This document shows, one piece after another, positions 43,002 to 51,539 of a stretch of DNA of 64,000 bases. A model generated the notes under the pieces. It made no database searches and had not been told where the DNA came from. It saw nothing but the letters and a program-made list of their open reading frames with translations. The stretch covers positions 34,298 through 98,297 of the forward strand of contig NZ_JAHLEB010000016.1 in the NCBI RefSeq assembly GCF_018861735.1, given 5' to 3'. Origin of the DNA: Clostridium lacusfryxellense (GTDB lineage: Bacteria > Bacillota > Clostridia > Clostridiales > Clostridiaceae). Numbering within the stretch: position 1 is the stretch's first letter; each line of letters opens with the position of its first letter. Both the position numbers and the translations under genes were made by a program.

Positions 43002-44863
43002 TAAACCACCTCACAATATGTTATTTTTGACTGTAATTCTGAATACTTGAATCTTGACTGTTTCTCTAAATAAATTACATTATTATTAATCTCAGAATAT
43101 TTTAAATTATCTTTCGATTCTGAATATGTGAATTTATCCTCTAGTTCTCTGAATGTTATTTCAGAACCTCTCAATATATAAGTATAAACAACTATATTAT
43201 TAGCTTGTAAAATATTATCTATTGAATTTGATACAATAATTATATTTTTAACTGGAATACTAAGAGGACTAATCCCTTTCACAATATTATTAGCTTTACT
43301 AATTATTACACTTGTATTTCTTGTAGTATTAACTCCCACATTACCTACTACACTTGTATTATTTAGTAATATACTTTGTATAAATACGTTCTGACTGGCT
43401 TGACCACTAGCAATAACAATAGGAGTATTAGGAATTGTAATGTTTTCTATTACACTTGTAATAATATTTACATTCCTATTTGTTGCTATGCTTATATCAT
43501 TAATTACACTTGTAACTTTTAGTAATTCATTAACAATATTTATATTTCTACTAACACTAATAATAGGATTATTTGCACTAGAGTTTATTATTAATAAATC
43601 ATTTGCCACAATTATATTTCTACTAGCAATTATTATTGGATTTATAGGAATTAATGAATTTATTAATAGATTACTCACAATACCTACATTTCTAGTTGTG
43701 CTTATTATTGGATTATTTGCATTTATTGAGTTTACTAGTAATTGAACAACAATATTAGTATTTTCAACTGTTATTGTTGATATAGTTGGATTAATGCTTG
43801 TTAATGTATTTTCAATAACAGGAACAACAATATTTGCATCAAGTACAACTTCTTCATGGAAATATTTTAAAGTTGGATTAGTTGCACCATCAAGTATTTC
43901 CCAATTCATAACCATATTCCATCCAGTAAAAGTTGATGCAGTCGACATTTGTAAAGTCGTTTTAGATGTACCCATTGCAGATACACTAACTCCTGCTTTT
44001 TCCTTATCATAAAATTGGTATGTATAAGAAACATAACTTGATGTATAAGAGCCACAAAAACCATATATATAATTTGGAGTAACACCTATTCCAGTAACTT
44101 GACCAGTAGAAAAATTGTTATTTAAATATGTGGTATAACTAGATGTTGAATATAATGAACCTACAAATCCACCCACATAATAACGTCCTGTAACACTACC
44201 AGTAGCATAACAATTTTGTATAGTTACTTTGTATAGAACTCTACCAAATAAACCACCTAATGTAGTAGCAATCTCGTCTCCTATAATATCCATAGAACTA
44301 TAACAAAAAGATACAAGTCTTGTAGTGGAACTTTGACATGAGATATAACCTACTAACCCACCACTATAACTAGTTTGAGCATGAAGAACACCACTAGTCA
44401 TACAATTAAGAATTATAGTTAGTGAAGCATAGCCAATTAATCCACCACCATACCCCAATGTATTATTAATATTACCATTTATAACTCTACAATTTTGAAC
44501 TGTAACACTAGTAGCTGAACCACAAATACCTCCAACATATCTTGCACCATAAACAGTAATATCTTCAAATCTTACATTCTTAATAATACAAGGTGTATTA
44601 ACATATCCAAAAGGAGCAGAATTATCATTAGTATTATTAATATACATATTTGAAACTGTATACTCTCCACCGTCAAAACTTCCTAAAAATTTATTTGTTA
44701 AATCTCCAATAGGTACAAATCCAACACCCTCATTATAAGGACTAATATTCATATCTATATCATTTGTTAAGAGATAATAAGCAGATAAATTATTTCTAAT
44801 ATCATTAAATTCATCAGCCGAACTAACTAAATAAGGACTTGCACTTGTTCCTAATCCTAACAT
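43001..44863 (-). CDS. Fibre/adhesin-like protein with GLUG motifs and two repeat arrays
   Basis: 620 residues. About 1-335 is a GLUG-type beta-helix (YVGGICGS, YGGGLIGYAS, YSGGLVGYIS, TLGGLFGRV, YVGGFVGSLY), as in bacterial surface adhesins. Residues 343-564 hold about nine units of about 24 residues with the pattern NIVxxLLxNSxxxNNPIISxSRN. Residues 569-620 hold six 9-residue units of the form xxYSExxxN (FTYSESKDN, LKYSEINNN, FKYSELQSK). Position between neck genes and lysis genes suggests the receptor-binding fibre or spike. Cysteines are few and no signal peptide is present. Confidence 0.75.
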   Translation of the reverse strand: MLGLGTSASPYLVSSADEFNDIRNNLSAYYLLTNDIDMNISPYNEGVGFVPIGDLTNKFLGSFDGGEYTVSNMYINNTNDNSAPFGYVNTPCIIKNVRFEDITVYGARYVGGICGSATSVTVQNCRVINGNINNTLGYGGGLIGYASLTIILNCMTSGVLHAQTSYSGGLVGYISCQSSTTRLVSFCYSSMDIIGDEIATTLGGLFGRVLYKVTIQNCYATGSVTGRYYVGGFVGSLYSTSSYTTYLNNNFSTGQVTGIGVTPNYIYGFCGSYTSSYVSYTYQFYDKEKAGVSVSAMGTSKTTLQMSTASTFTGWNMVMNWEILDGATNPTLKYFHEEVVLDANIVVPVIENTLTSINPTISTITVENTNIVVQLLVNSINANNPIISTTRNVGIVSNLLINSLIPINPIIIASRNIIVANDLLIINSSANNPIISVSRNINIVNELLKVTSVINDISIATNRNVNIITSVIENITIPNTPIVIASGQASQNVFIQSILLNNTSVVGNVGVNTTRNTSVIISKANNIVKGISPLSIPVKNIIIVSNSIDNILQANNIVVYTYILRGSEITFRELEDKFTYSESKDNLKYSEINNNVIYLEKQSRFKYSELQSKITYCEVV

Positions 44864-44881
44864 CTAAAAACCAACTCCCTC

Positions 44882-45331
44882 CTATGCAGTAGCCACTGTA
44901 AATATGCCATTCGCATCAAAAGTTATTATAAAACTACCATTGCTTGAAATTTGATCTGTTTCAAAATCTATATAAGCTATTAGTGGCATGGTTGTAGCAA
45001 CTCCACTAGTAGAATCATATATAATTCCAAATCTTGCAGTAATAGTACTATTTGCAAGTGTAATATCTGCTCCATCTACTGTAATAGTATTAGTAGAGCC
45101 ATCATAAGCAACGGTAACACTTGATATAGCTATTCCCCCACTTGTATATCCTGTGCCTACTACCTCATTTGTGATAGAGTTTTTATATATATGTGTTTCT
45201 TGATTAGGAACATAAGCACTCGTACACAACATTAATTTTAAACCTGTTGCACCATTACCTAAATTTACCTCTTTATTTAAAGCTTTTAATAAACATTGTC
45301 CATACATTTTAGCAATTGCCATATTAATCAT
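44882..45331 (-). CDS. Phage structural protein, decoration/tail-associated type
   Basis: 149 residues (145 from the second Met). The pattern KLMLCTSAYVPNQETHIYKNSITNEVVGTGYTSGG followed by beta strands and DFETDQISSNGSFIITFDANGIFTV is a widespread small phage virion protein seen next to head or neck genes in many phages. Exact place in the particle unknown. Nineteen bases upstream of the fibre gene. Confidence 0.65.
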   Translation of the reverse strand: MINMAIAKMYGQCLLKALNKEVNLGNGATGLKLMLCTSAYVPNQETHIYKNSITNEVVGTGYTSGGIAISSVTVAYDGSTNTITVDGADITLANSTITARFGIIYDSTSGVATTMPLIAYIDFETDQISSNGSFIITFDANGIFTVATA

Positions 45332-45401
45332 TCCTTTCGTTTTATAATTTTACATTAAAATAAGGACTAATAAATTAATATTAATCCTTTCATATATTTA
45401 T

Positions 45402-45929
45402 CTATACAGTTACAACACTTGAAGAATCTATTTTTAATGTTAATTTAAGAAGTGTATAGTCTCCACCTTCAATTACTGAATAATCATATTGAGTAAAGTT
45501 AAATTTACCTAATCCATCAAATGGTATTGTGTCTAATACTTTTAAAACTTCCTCACCTATCTGACTATTTCTCCTAGCACCTTGACCAACTAACATATTA
45601 TATTGTTTTGGTACTAACACATCTATATTAAAGAAATTATCTCCTAAAGTAGTATCTTCTGTAAGTTTGCCTGTTACTGGATAAACAAAAATTCTAACTT
45701 TAGGAATATTATTAATTCCATCAACGAAACTACCCACTATTAATGAAGGTAAATCACAATTATATATGCTAGTTATAATATCTGGTTGATAAACCCACTC
45801 TCCATTAACTTTATCTTTTGCACCTAATGGTAAATTGGTCATATAAGTAACTAACCTCTTTATTGTCTGTGACTCGTCTAAAGTTGAAACTATTTTATTT
45901 TGAATATCATCTATTATTTTAATTTTCAT
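45402..45929 (-). CDS. Tail-completion/terminator-like phage protein
   Basis: 175 residues, with an N-terminal helix region and beta-rich core; the arrangement IGEEVLKVLDTIPFDGLGKFNFTQYDYSVIEGGDYTLLKLTLKI fits the ending of tail terminator-type neck proteins. Assignment rests mainly on order: connector, closure-type protein, this gene. No sharp motif. Confidence 0.5.
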   Translation of the reverse strand: MKIKIIDDIQNKIVSTLDESQTIKRLVTYMTNLPLGAKDKVNGEWVYQPDIITSIYNCDLPSLIVGSFVDGINNIPKVRIFVYPVTGKLTEDTTLGDNFFNIDVLVPKQYNMLVGQGARRNSQIGEEVLKVLDTIPFDGLGKFNFTQYDYSVIEGGDYTLLKLTLKIDSSSVVTV

Positions 45930-45959
45930 TTAATTATCTCTCCTTTTGGTTTAATTATT

Positions 45960-47198
45960 TTACATTCCATAATTTCTAGCATCTATGTCCATGTATAAGA
46001 AACTTCCATCTGTATTACTTGTTGCAGTAAGTACAAACCATCCATTACTTGAAGTTGTTTTAGTTTTTAATTGGCAACTTGTTCCAGTAGGTGTACCAAC
46101 GAAAACTGCTAAACTCAAATCATCAATTGTCCATGTATAACTATCATTTTCTATGGCTGAACTATCATCATAGCTAACACTATAATCTTGAACATTGCCA
46201 CTAGTAGTATATAATTCATCTGAGCCATTCATTATTACTGGTTTATTAACTATTACGTCTGATATATTAAAATTCATTGTTGCTCCAACATTTTCATAAG
46301 TTGCATTAATATTAACTGTTCCACTAGCTACCATAGTAACTAAACCATTATTATCAACTGCAGCAATATCCTCATTTGTAGATGTATATGTAACTACTGG
46401 ATTTATTACATCAATTGCCCCATCATTGCAAGTAGGTACAATTTGAAACGTATTTCCTGTATAAGAAGTTGTAGGTGGAGTATTAAGAGTTATTCTAAAT
46501 GTATAAGTTGGTAAAATAAGTTCACATCTTAGACTTACCATATTTTCAATAGCATCATTTATCGCCATAACCTTATATTCAGCATTATGAAATATAATAG
46601 AACTACTAAGTGGAATATAGGTTTTATTATTAACAGTTACTATTATTTCTTTATCAACTACAGGATTAAATCCATCATCAACAACGTCATATACCCTACT
46701 TTCAACAATTCCATATAAAGTTATACCACTATAAGTAATTGGTCTACATTTACGCATAGTACCTTTTGAGAATGTACCACTTTTACTAATTTCACCAATT
46801 GTAAGCCATTTCAAGCCTTGATAATCAGACATATCACCAATAGTTAATAATTGATTAGATAATATAGTTTTATAATCAATATATTTATCTGAACTATCCT
46901 CAAATATAATACTTTTAGCAATATTATTAATCTTAATTGCTTCAACTTCACTAACAAATACTTCCATGCAATCCCTATATCTTATTATTTTAACTACTTG
47001 GAGAATTTCATCATCAACTTTTAAATATGTTCCCTCTTTTACACTTGGCTCAATTTCTAGGTACAAACGTTTATATCCACTAATTGAATAGTTTTTTAAT
47101 TTAACATCTTGATTATATTCCTGTACGTCTACAAGTATACTTTTGCCTGTGTTATTAGGGTTATCCCCCAATACTTTGATTTTTGTATTTAAAAACAT
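45960..47198 (-). CDS. Neck/closure-type protein fused to Ig-like (BIG2) domains
   Basis: 412 residues. The N-terminal part (about 1-215) is a phage-specific domain beginning MFLNTKIKVLGDNPNNTGKS. Then a BIG2-type domain (about 235-315: VTYTSTNEDIAAVDNNGLVTMVASGTVNINATY) and a second Ig-like domain (about 320-412). Ig-like add-ons on virion proteins usually promote weak binding to cell-surface or mucus sugars. Eleven bases downstream of the connector gene. Confidence 0.6.
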   Translation of the reverse strand: MFLNTKIKVLGDNPNNTGKSILVDVQEYNQDVKLKNYSISGYKRLYLEIEPSVKEGTYLKVDDEILQVVKIIRYRDCMEVFVSEVEAIKINNIAKSIIFEDSSDKYIDYKTILSNQLLTIGDMSDYQGLKWLTIGEISKSGTFSKGTMRKCRPITYSGITLYGIVESRVYDVVDDGFNPVVDKEIIVTVNNKTYIPLSSSIIFHNAEYKVMAINDAIENMVSLRCELILPTYTFRITLNTPPTTSYTGNTFQIVPTCNDGAIDVINPVVTYTSTNEDIAAVDNNGLVTMVASGTVNINATYENVGATMNFNISDVIVNKPVIMNGSDELYTTSGNVQDYSVSYDDSSAIENDSYTWTIDDLSLAVFVGTPTGTSCQLKTKTTSSNGWFVLTATSNTDGSFLYMDIDARNYGM

Positions 47199-47208
47199 AT
47201 TATACCTC

Positions 47209-47523
47209 CTAACCTAATAAATTACAACTTGGACAAGGTAGTAAATCTTTCATTTCATCAGTAATACTTATTGCTCTATAACTTACACTTGTAGTTCCAA
47301 ATCTTTCATTGGATATACGTTCTTTACCTTTAATATTGAAAGCACTTAAAACACCTACAATAATCGCATCTTGAAAATTCTCTTCAATATTAGTATCTGT
47401 ATAAGTTTCACTATTCAAGTAGTGTTTTATTGCAGTCTTTGTTCTACGTATCAATATATTTAATACATCATCAGACTCACTATTTTTACCTAACATTATA
47501 TTTAAATCATCTAATATAACCAT
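47209..47523 (-). CDS. Head-tail connector (adaptor) protein
   Basis: 104 residues, helical: LDDLNIMLGKNSESDDVLNILIRRTKTAIKHYLN, then DAIIVGVLSAFNIKGKERISNERFGTTSVSYR. This is the SPP1 gp15/HK97 gp6 adaptor pattern, which forms a ring under the portal. Follows the capsid gene as expected. Confidence 0.75.
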   Translation of the reverse strand: MVILDDLNIMLGKNSESDDVLNILIRRTKTAIKHYLNSETYTDTNIEENFQDAIIVGVLSAFNIKGKERISNERFGTTSVSYRAISITDEMKDLLPCPSCNLLG

Positions 47524-47594
47524 AATATCCCTCCTAAATTATTAAAATCTAAAAAATGAGAGAAAGGTTTCCCCTTCCCTCAAATTAATTATGC

Positions 47595-48407
47595 TTAAAC
47601 TAATGCTACTGTGTAGAATAATACTGCTACTGCATCATCTCTAAGAGTACAAGCATCATATATTGCAAGACCTCTAATACCATCAGCGAAAGCAGTCTGT
47701 AACCGCAGAGCTTCCATTTCATCTAACTGTTTGCCAAATCCAATAGCAGACTTGTGCATAGCAACAACTTTACCTGCTCCAACTTCCTCGGATATAACTA
47801 CTGCCATACCATTGATATTAACTCCATCAACTAAGCCATTAGCAAGAACTACTGGATTAAGAGTAAATCTAGCATCTTTTTGTAGTAAGTTTAAGTAATC
47901 TGCATTAACTACAACAAATCTATCACTAACAGGAGTTTTAGATTTACTAAGTTTAGTTCCTAAATCAACTATAAGGTCATAAGCTTGAGTAACTTTTGTA
48001 ATAGATATAGGAGTAGCAAGTAAACCTATTTTATTAGCTGTTTTAACTCCAACTTGAGCAACGCCTAGTACATAAGCATCAATAACTTCTGCTAATACTT
48101 GAGCATGTTCCAAAGTTGTAGCATTAAGAACATCACCAGCTAATTGAACTTTATCAGCATCATCAAGAGAAAATGCAAAATATTTCTTTTGAGCGAATAT
48201 TAATTCTATAGGAGTAGTATTGATAGTGTCCCAAGCTATAGCACCTGTATAATCCTTAATTGCTCCTGTTCCAACTCTATTGAATGTAACCTTAGAACCA
48301 TTTACGTCAACGGGCGCAGTCGTAATAGCCTCTGCGATTGATACTGAATGAAAATTAGCTAGTAAAGAACCTTCCCATAATTGTTTCTTGAATGAATTGA
48401 CTGACAT
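47595..48407 (-). CDS. Major capsid protein (HK97-like fold)
   Basis: 270 residues. N-arm FKKQLWEGSLLANFHSVSIAEAI, a spine-helix region (YFAFSLDDADKVQLAGDVLNATTLEHAQVLAEVID), VVVNADYLNLLQKDARFTLNPVV and the closing GIRGLAIYDACTLRDDAVAVLFYTVA are typical of clostridial phage capsid proteins. Located between scaffold-like and connector genes. Confidence 0.85.
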   Translation of the reverse strand: MSVNSFKKQLWEGSLLANFHSVSIAEAITTAPVDVNGSKVTFNRVGTGAIKDYTGAIAWDTINTTPIELIFAQKKYFAFSLDDADKVQLAGDVLNATTLEHAQVLAEVIDAYVLGVAQVGVKTANKIGLLATPISITKVTQAYDLIVDLGTKLSKSKTPVSDRFVVVNADYLNLLQKDARFTLNPVVLANGLVDGVNINGMAVVISEEVGAGKVVAMHKSAIGFGKQLDEMEALRLQTAFADGIRGLAIYDACTLRDDAVAVLFYTVALV

Positions 48408-48489
48408 ATAAATAACTTCCTTCTTTTTATAATGTGCTTGTTTAATGTCGAGCCACCGACTAAGTTGTTAATATAATTATTAATTCAAC

Positions 48490-49119
48490 TTATTTATTTT
48501 TGATTTTTGCAAACGCTTGAGCAATTTGTTCGCTAGTCATGGTATCAGCATTTTTTAATATATCTGCGTAAGAATCATCATTAACTATTGGTGAACCTTT
48601 TGGTGGTGTACTTCCACTACCTTTTAATCTCTCAGCAACCATTTTCTCTATGTGTGTAGCAAATACTCCCTCTAATTTTCCAAGATTAGCAATTGTAGTA
48701 GGCTCATCAACTCCTATAAAGAAGTCCATCAAGTCCATAGGCAATTTCTTTTCTTGAGCAATTTTCATTGCAGAATTAGTTAAGTCTTTGTGTGTACTCT
48801 CCTTTTGCATATTTTCAATCATTAATTTTAATTCATTAACTTTTGCATCTTTTGGATCTAAAGTTGGATATAGTTCTTTTACCTTAGAATCAACTAACCC
48901 TTGAAGATTATTTGTTTTCCAAGTATCTAAACTTTTCTGACTATATTTATCATTACTAGAGTCCATAAAACTTTTGAAATCTGCATCATTTAATTTACTT
49001 TTAAATACCTCAAGAGTCGGTGCGACCTTCAAACTATCCATATATGTTTTTACTTCATTACCCTCTACATTGTTAGTTGTTAAATATTCTTGTACCTCTG
49101 CGAAATTTTCTATTGCCAT
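48490..49119 (-). CDS. Scaffolding-type protein
   Basis: 209 residues, highly charged and helical, with a coiled-coil middle (DAKVNELKLMIENMQKESTHKDL) and the C-terminal pattern SYADILKNADTMTSEQIAQAFAKIKNK. This matches GP20-type scaffold proteins that precede capsid genes in SPP1-like phages and are removed on maturation. Confidence 0.75.
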   Translation of the reverse strand: MAIENFAEVQEYLTTNNVEGNEVKTYMDSLKVAPTLEVFKSKLNDADFKSFMDSSNDKYSQKSLDTWKTNNLQGLVDSKVKELYPTLDPKDAKVNELKLMIENMQKESTHKDLTNSAMKIAQEKKLPMDLMDFFIGVDEPTTIANLGKLEGVFATHIEKMVAERLKGSGSTPPKGSPIVNDDSYADILKNADTMTSEQIAQAFAKIKNK

Positions 49120-49284
49120 AATAATTACTCCTTTTGCCCCTATGGACTCTTACAAACCCAAGACGCATTTTATTTTTGTTTTTATCTGTTGAATGTTTTT
49201 TTCAGTTCTATTACTTACAAAAGAACTCGTTGTAATAATTTTTTGCATAATAAAAAGACTAACTATAAGAGTTATCTCAAATAA

Positions 49285-50172
49285 TTAATCCTCTGTATCA
49301 AAATCTATTTCATTATCCATTAACCAATTATCAAAATCTTCATCAGCAAATAGCATTATTGATGGTGTAATCCATGTAATACTCTCAATCCACATGCACC
49401 TACAAGCAGAATGTTGAGGAATACTAGGTCTAGTGCTATCAAATATAGTATAAGTATTTCCATCAAAACTTCCACAATCACTACAAGTACGTTTATCTAA
49501 AATAGCAGAATATTCTTGCATTTCAATACTCATTGCAATTCCTAAACTTACTATAGCTTGAGCCTGTATTCTTGTAATCTCTGACTCAACTAATCTGTGC
49601 GTTTTAAATGAATCTGTTGCCATAACTTTAGTAACATCATTTGTAACAACATCTAAATAGGATTTTCCGACTATAGCTAATTTAATAACATCTTTTAGCT
49701 TATTAATAGTCTCAAGTTTATTTTTCAATATCCTATCTGAATATAATTTGCCATCAATTGCAGTGTTAACTTCTTTAGCAGCAACTTTTTTGTTAAGTTT
49801 ATTGAATTTTAGTGGTTTTTTAAGTCCACTATTAATTACAAAAGCATTACGATAATATGTATTTTGATAATTTCTTGTTAGAATATCAGTTACATTTTTT
49901 ATCTCATGCTTTCCTAATTCATTACCAATTATTTCTAATTTATTATCAATATCCTTAATAAGTCTCTTTTGATAAATAGAAGTTAGCTTGAGCAATCCTT
50001 CTTTACTATCTGTTGTAAATAGTAATGCTAATAGTAAAATTATTTCATCAAGTTTTTTCTTTTTCTCCTTATATACAACTTTCATTTCTTTATCAGAATA
50101 ATTATACCCTTGTCTTGCTATATCCTCTATCAATGTTTTATATTTAGGATTTAGCTTAGATTTTTTAGACAT
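49285..50172 (-). CDS. Minor head protein, SPP1 gp7/Mu F family
   Basis: 295 residues. The C-terminal signature is EYSAILDKRTCSDCGSFDGNTY, then PSIPQHSACRCMWI, the conserved CxxC and HxxCRC of the Mu F domain. The protein is delivered with DNA or stabilises the portal region. Its ATG overlaps the portal stop by one base. Confidence 0.88.
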   Translation of the reverse strand: MSKKSKLNPKYKTLIEDIARQGYNYSDKEMKVVYKEKKKKLDEIILLLALLFTTDSKEGLLKLTSIYQKRLIKDIDNKLEIIGNELGKHEIKNVTDILTRNYQNTYYRNAFVINSGLKKPLKFNKLNKKVAAKEVNTAIDGKLYSDRILKNKLETINKLKDVIKLAIVGKSYLDVVTNDVTKVMATDSFKTHRLVESEITRIQAQAIVSLGIAMSIEMQEYSAILDKRTCSDCGSFDGNTYTIFDSTRPSIPQHSACRCMWIESITWITPSIMLFADEDFDNWLMDNEIDFDTED

Positions 50173-51506
50173 TATTCCTCACCACCAATAGTTTTAACTG
50201 GCTCAACCATAGGCTTAACATCAATAGCACCTTTAGTTTCTGCATCTGTTAATAATCCCATACCAATACTAGTTTCCTCTTGTTCAGCCTTAATCTTTTG
50301 ACGTTCAATAAGACTACTATCAATAAAACTAAGTTGTGATAATCCTGTATCAAGACTTAATTTGTCCCCTAGATTATTAATAATTTGACTTAAAATTAAA
50401 TCATCTTGAGGTAAATTGCTAGTGAATTTAACAGTAATATCCCTAACATCATATTCTTTTCCTGTTAACTTTTTAAGATATATGAATAACATTTCAATTC
50501 TAGTTTTAATAGTATCTTCAAGTGCTTGTTGATTAAGTTTAGCTTTACTGGATAATCCAATTATTTTACTTCTCAATGCAATACCGCTCACATTGCTAGA
50601 AGTTTTCTCATTCTGATTAATATGGTCGGTTAATTGGTACATTTTATCTTCTAAATTATTCAATGTATTCTGAATAAAACTATCATTAAGATTTTTAAGC
50701 ATATACTTAGCATCACCATCTTTAGAAGTAATCTGAATAACACCTTTTTTCTTTAGCTCTGGAACGTCTTTATCCTCTAATTTTGTACCTTTTATAACAA
50801 TATAAGAACTACGTGTATCTGTTAATTCATTACTTGAGTCACTAGTATTAGTTTCTAAGGCATCTTGTAACATCTTGATTTCTTTATATATAGTGTTATC
50901 GGTCTGTTCCTCACTTAATTGTGCTATAGCAATAGGAACTCTACCGAAATAATGTGGTTTACTTGGAGCAACTTCTTTAAAATTAGCATCTAAATGTAGT
51001 AATTCTGTATCAGTATATAAATCTATGTATACTTTAGTATCAAAATTCTTCTTAAATATGTACATAAAGAATTGTAATTCACCATAATCATCAGCATAAG
51101 CATAGCCACTTGTCGGTGGTATGATTTTAGCCATGAACTCACCAGTAACCTCATTTATATAATATAATTCATATGCTTGAGAATATATTAACATTTGTTT
51201 ATCTAAATTTGTGTTGTGACTTGCACTCCACAAGCACGTATAAAATTCTATATCCTTAATTATTTGGTCATTATTAGATTTACTAGTTATTTGTAAGGGT
51301 ACACCTAAACTAAAGGAAACCTCTTCCAAAACAAACTTTTTAACATAGTTCATACCAATTACATTATTTGCTCTATCAGTTTGAAATTGATAATTCTTTT
51401 GAGCATCTGTATTTCCTTTGAAATATTCATACATTTTCTCAAATAGTGGTTTCTTTTTCTTAAAATCTGCATAGCAACTCTGTAATAATTTCTTATTTAT
51501 TTCCAT
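50172..51506 (-). CDS. Portal protein, SPP1 gp6 family
   Basis: 444 residues. N-terminal stretch MYEYFKGNTDAQKNYQF and NYVKKFVLEEVSFSLGVPL, central IPPTSGYAYADDYGELQFFMYIF, and the HINQNEKTSSNVSGIALRSKI helix region are typical of the gp6 family. It forms the dodecameric DNA gate of the head. Follows the large terminase gene by 33 bases. Confidence 0.9.
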   Translation of the reverse strand: MEINKKLLQSCYADFKKKKPLFEKMYEYFKGNTDAQKNYQFQTDRANNVIGMNYVKKFVLEEVSFSLGVPLQITSKSNNDQIIKDIEFYTCLWSASHNTNLDKQMLIYSQAYELYYINEVTGEFMAKIIPPTSGYAYADDYGELQFFMYIFKKNFDTKVYIDLYTDTELLHLDANFKEVAPSKPHYFGRVPIAIAQLSEEQTDNTIYKEIKMLQDALETNTSDSSNELTDTRSSYIVIKGTKLEDKDVPELKKKGVIQITSKDGDAKYMLKNLNDSFIQNTLNNLEDKMYQLTDHINQNEKTSSNVSGIALRSKIIGLSSKAKLNQQALEDTIKTRIEMLFIYLKKLTGKEYDVRDITVKFTSNLPQDDLILSQIINNLGDKLSLDTGLSQLSFIDSSLIERQKIKAEQEETSIGMGLLTDAETKGAIDVKPMVEPVKTIGGEE

Positions 51507-51539
51507 ATATTAAATACCTCACTTTCTTATTTATTTATT

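Noticed and set aside
43440..43745. Plus-strand hydrophobic 101-codon ORF in the fibre gene
   Set aside because: Repeats mirror the 24-residue Asn/Ile repeats of the minus-strand protein; antisense artefact.
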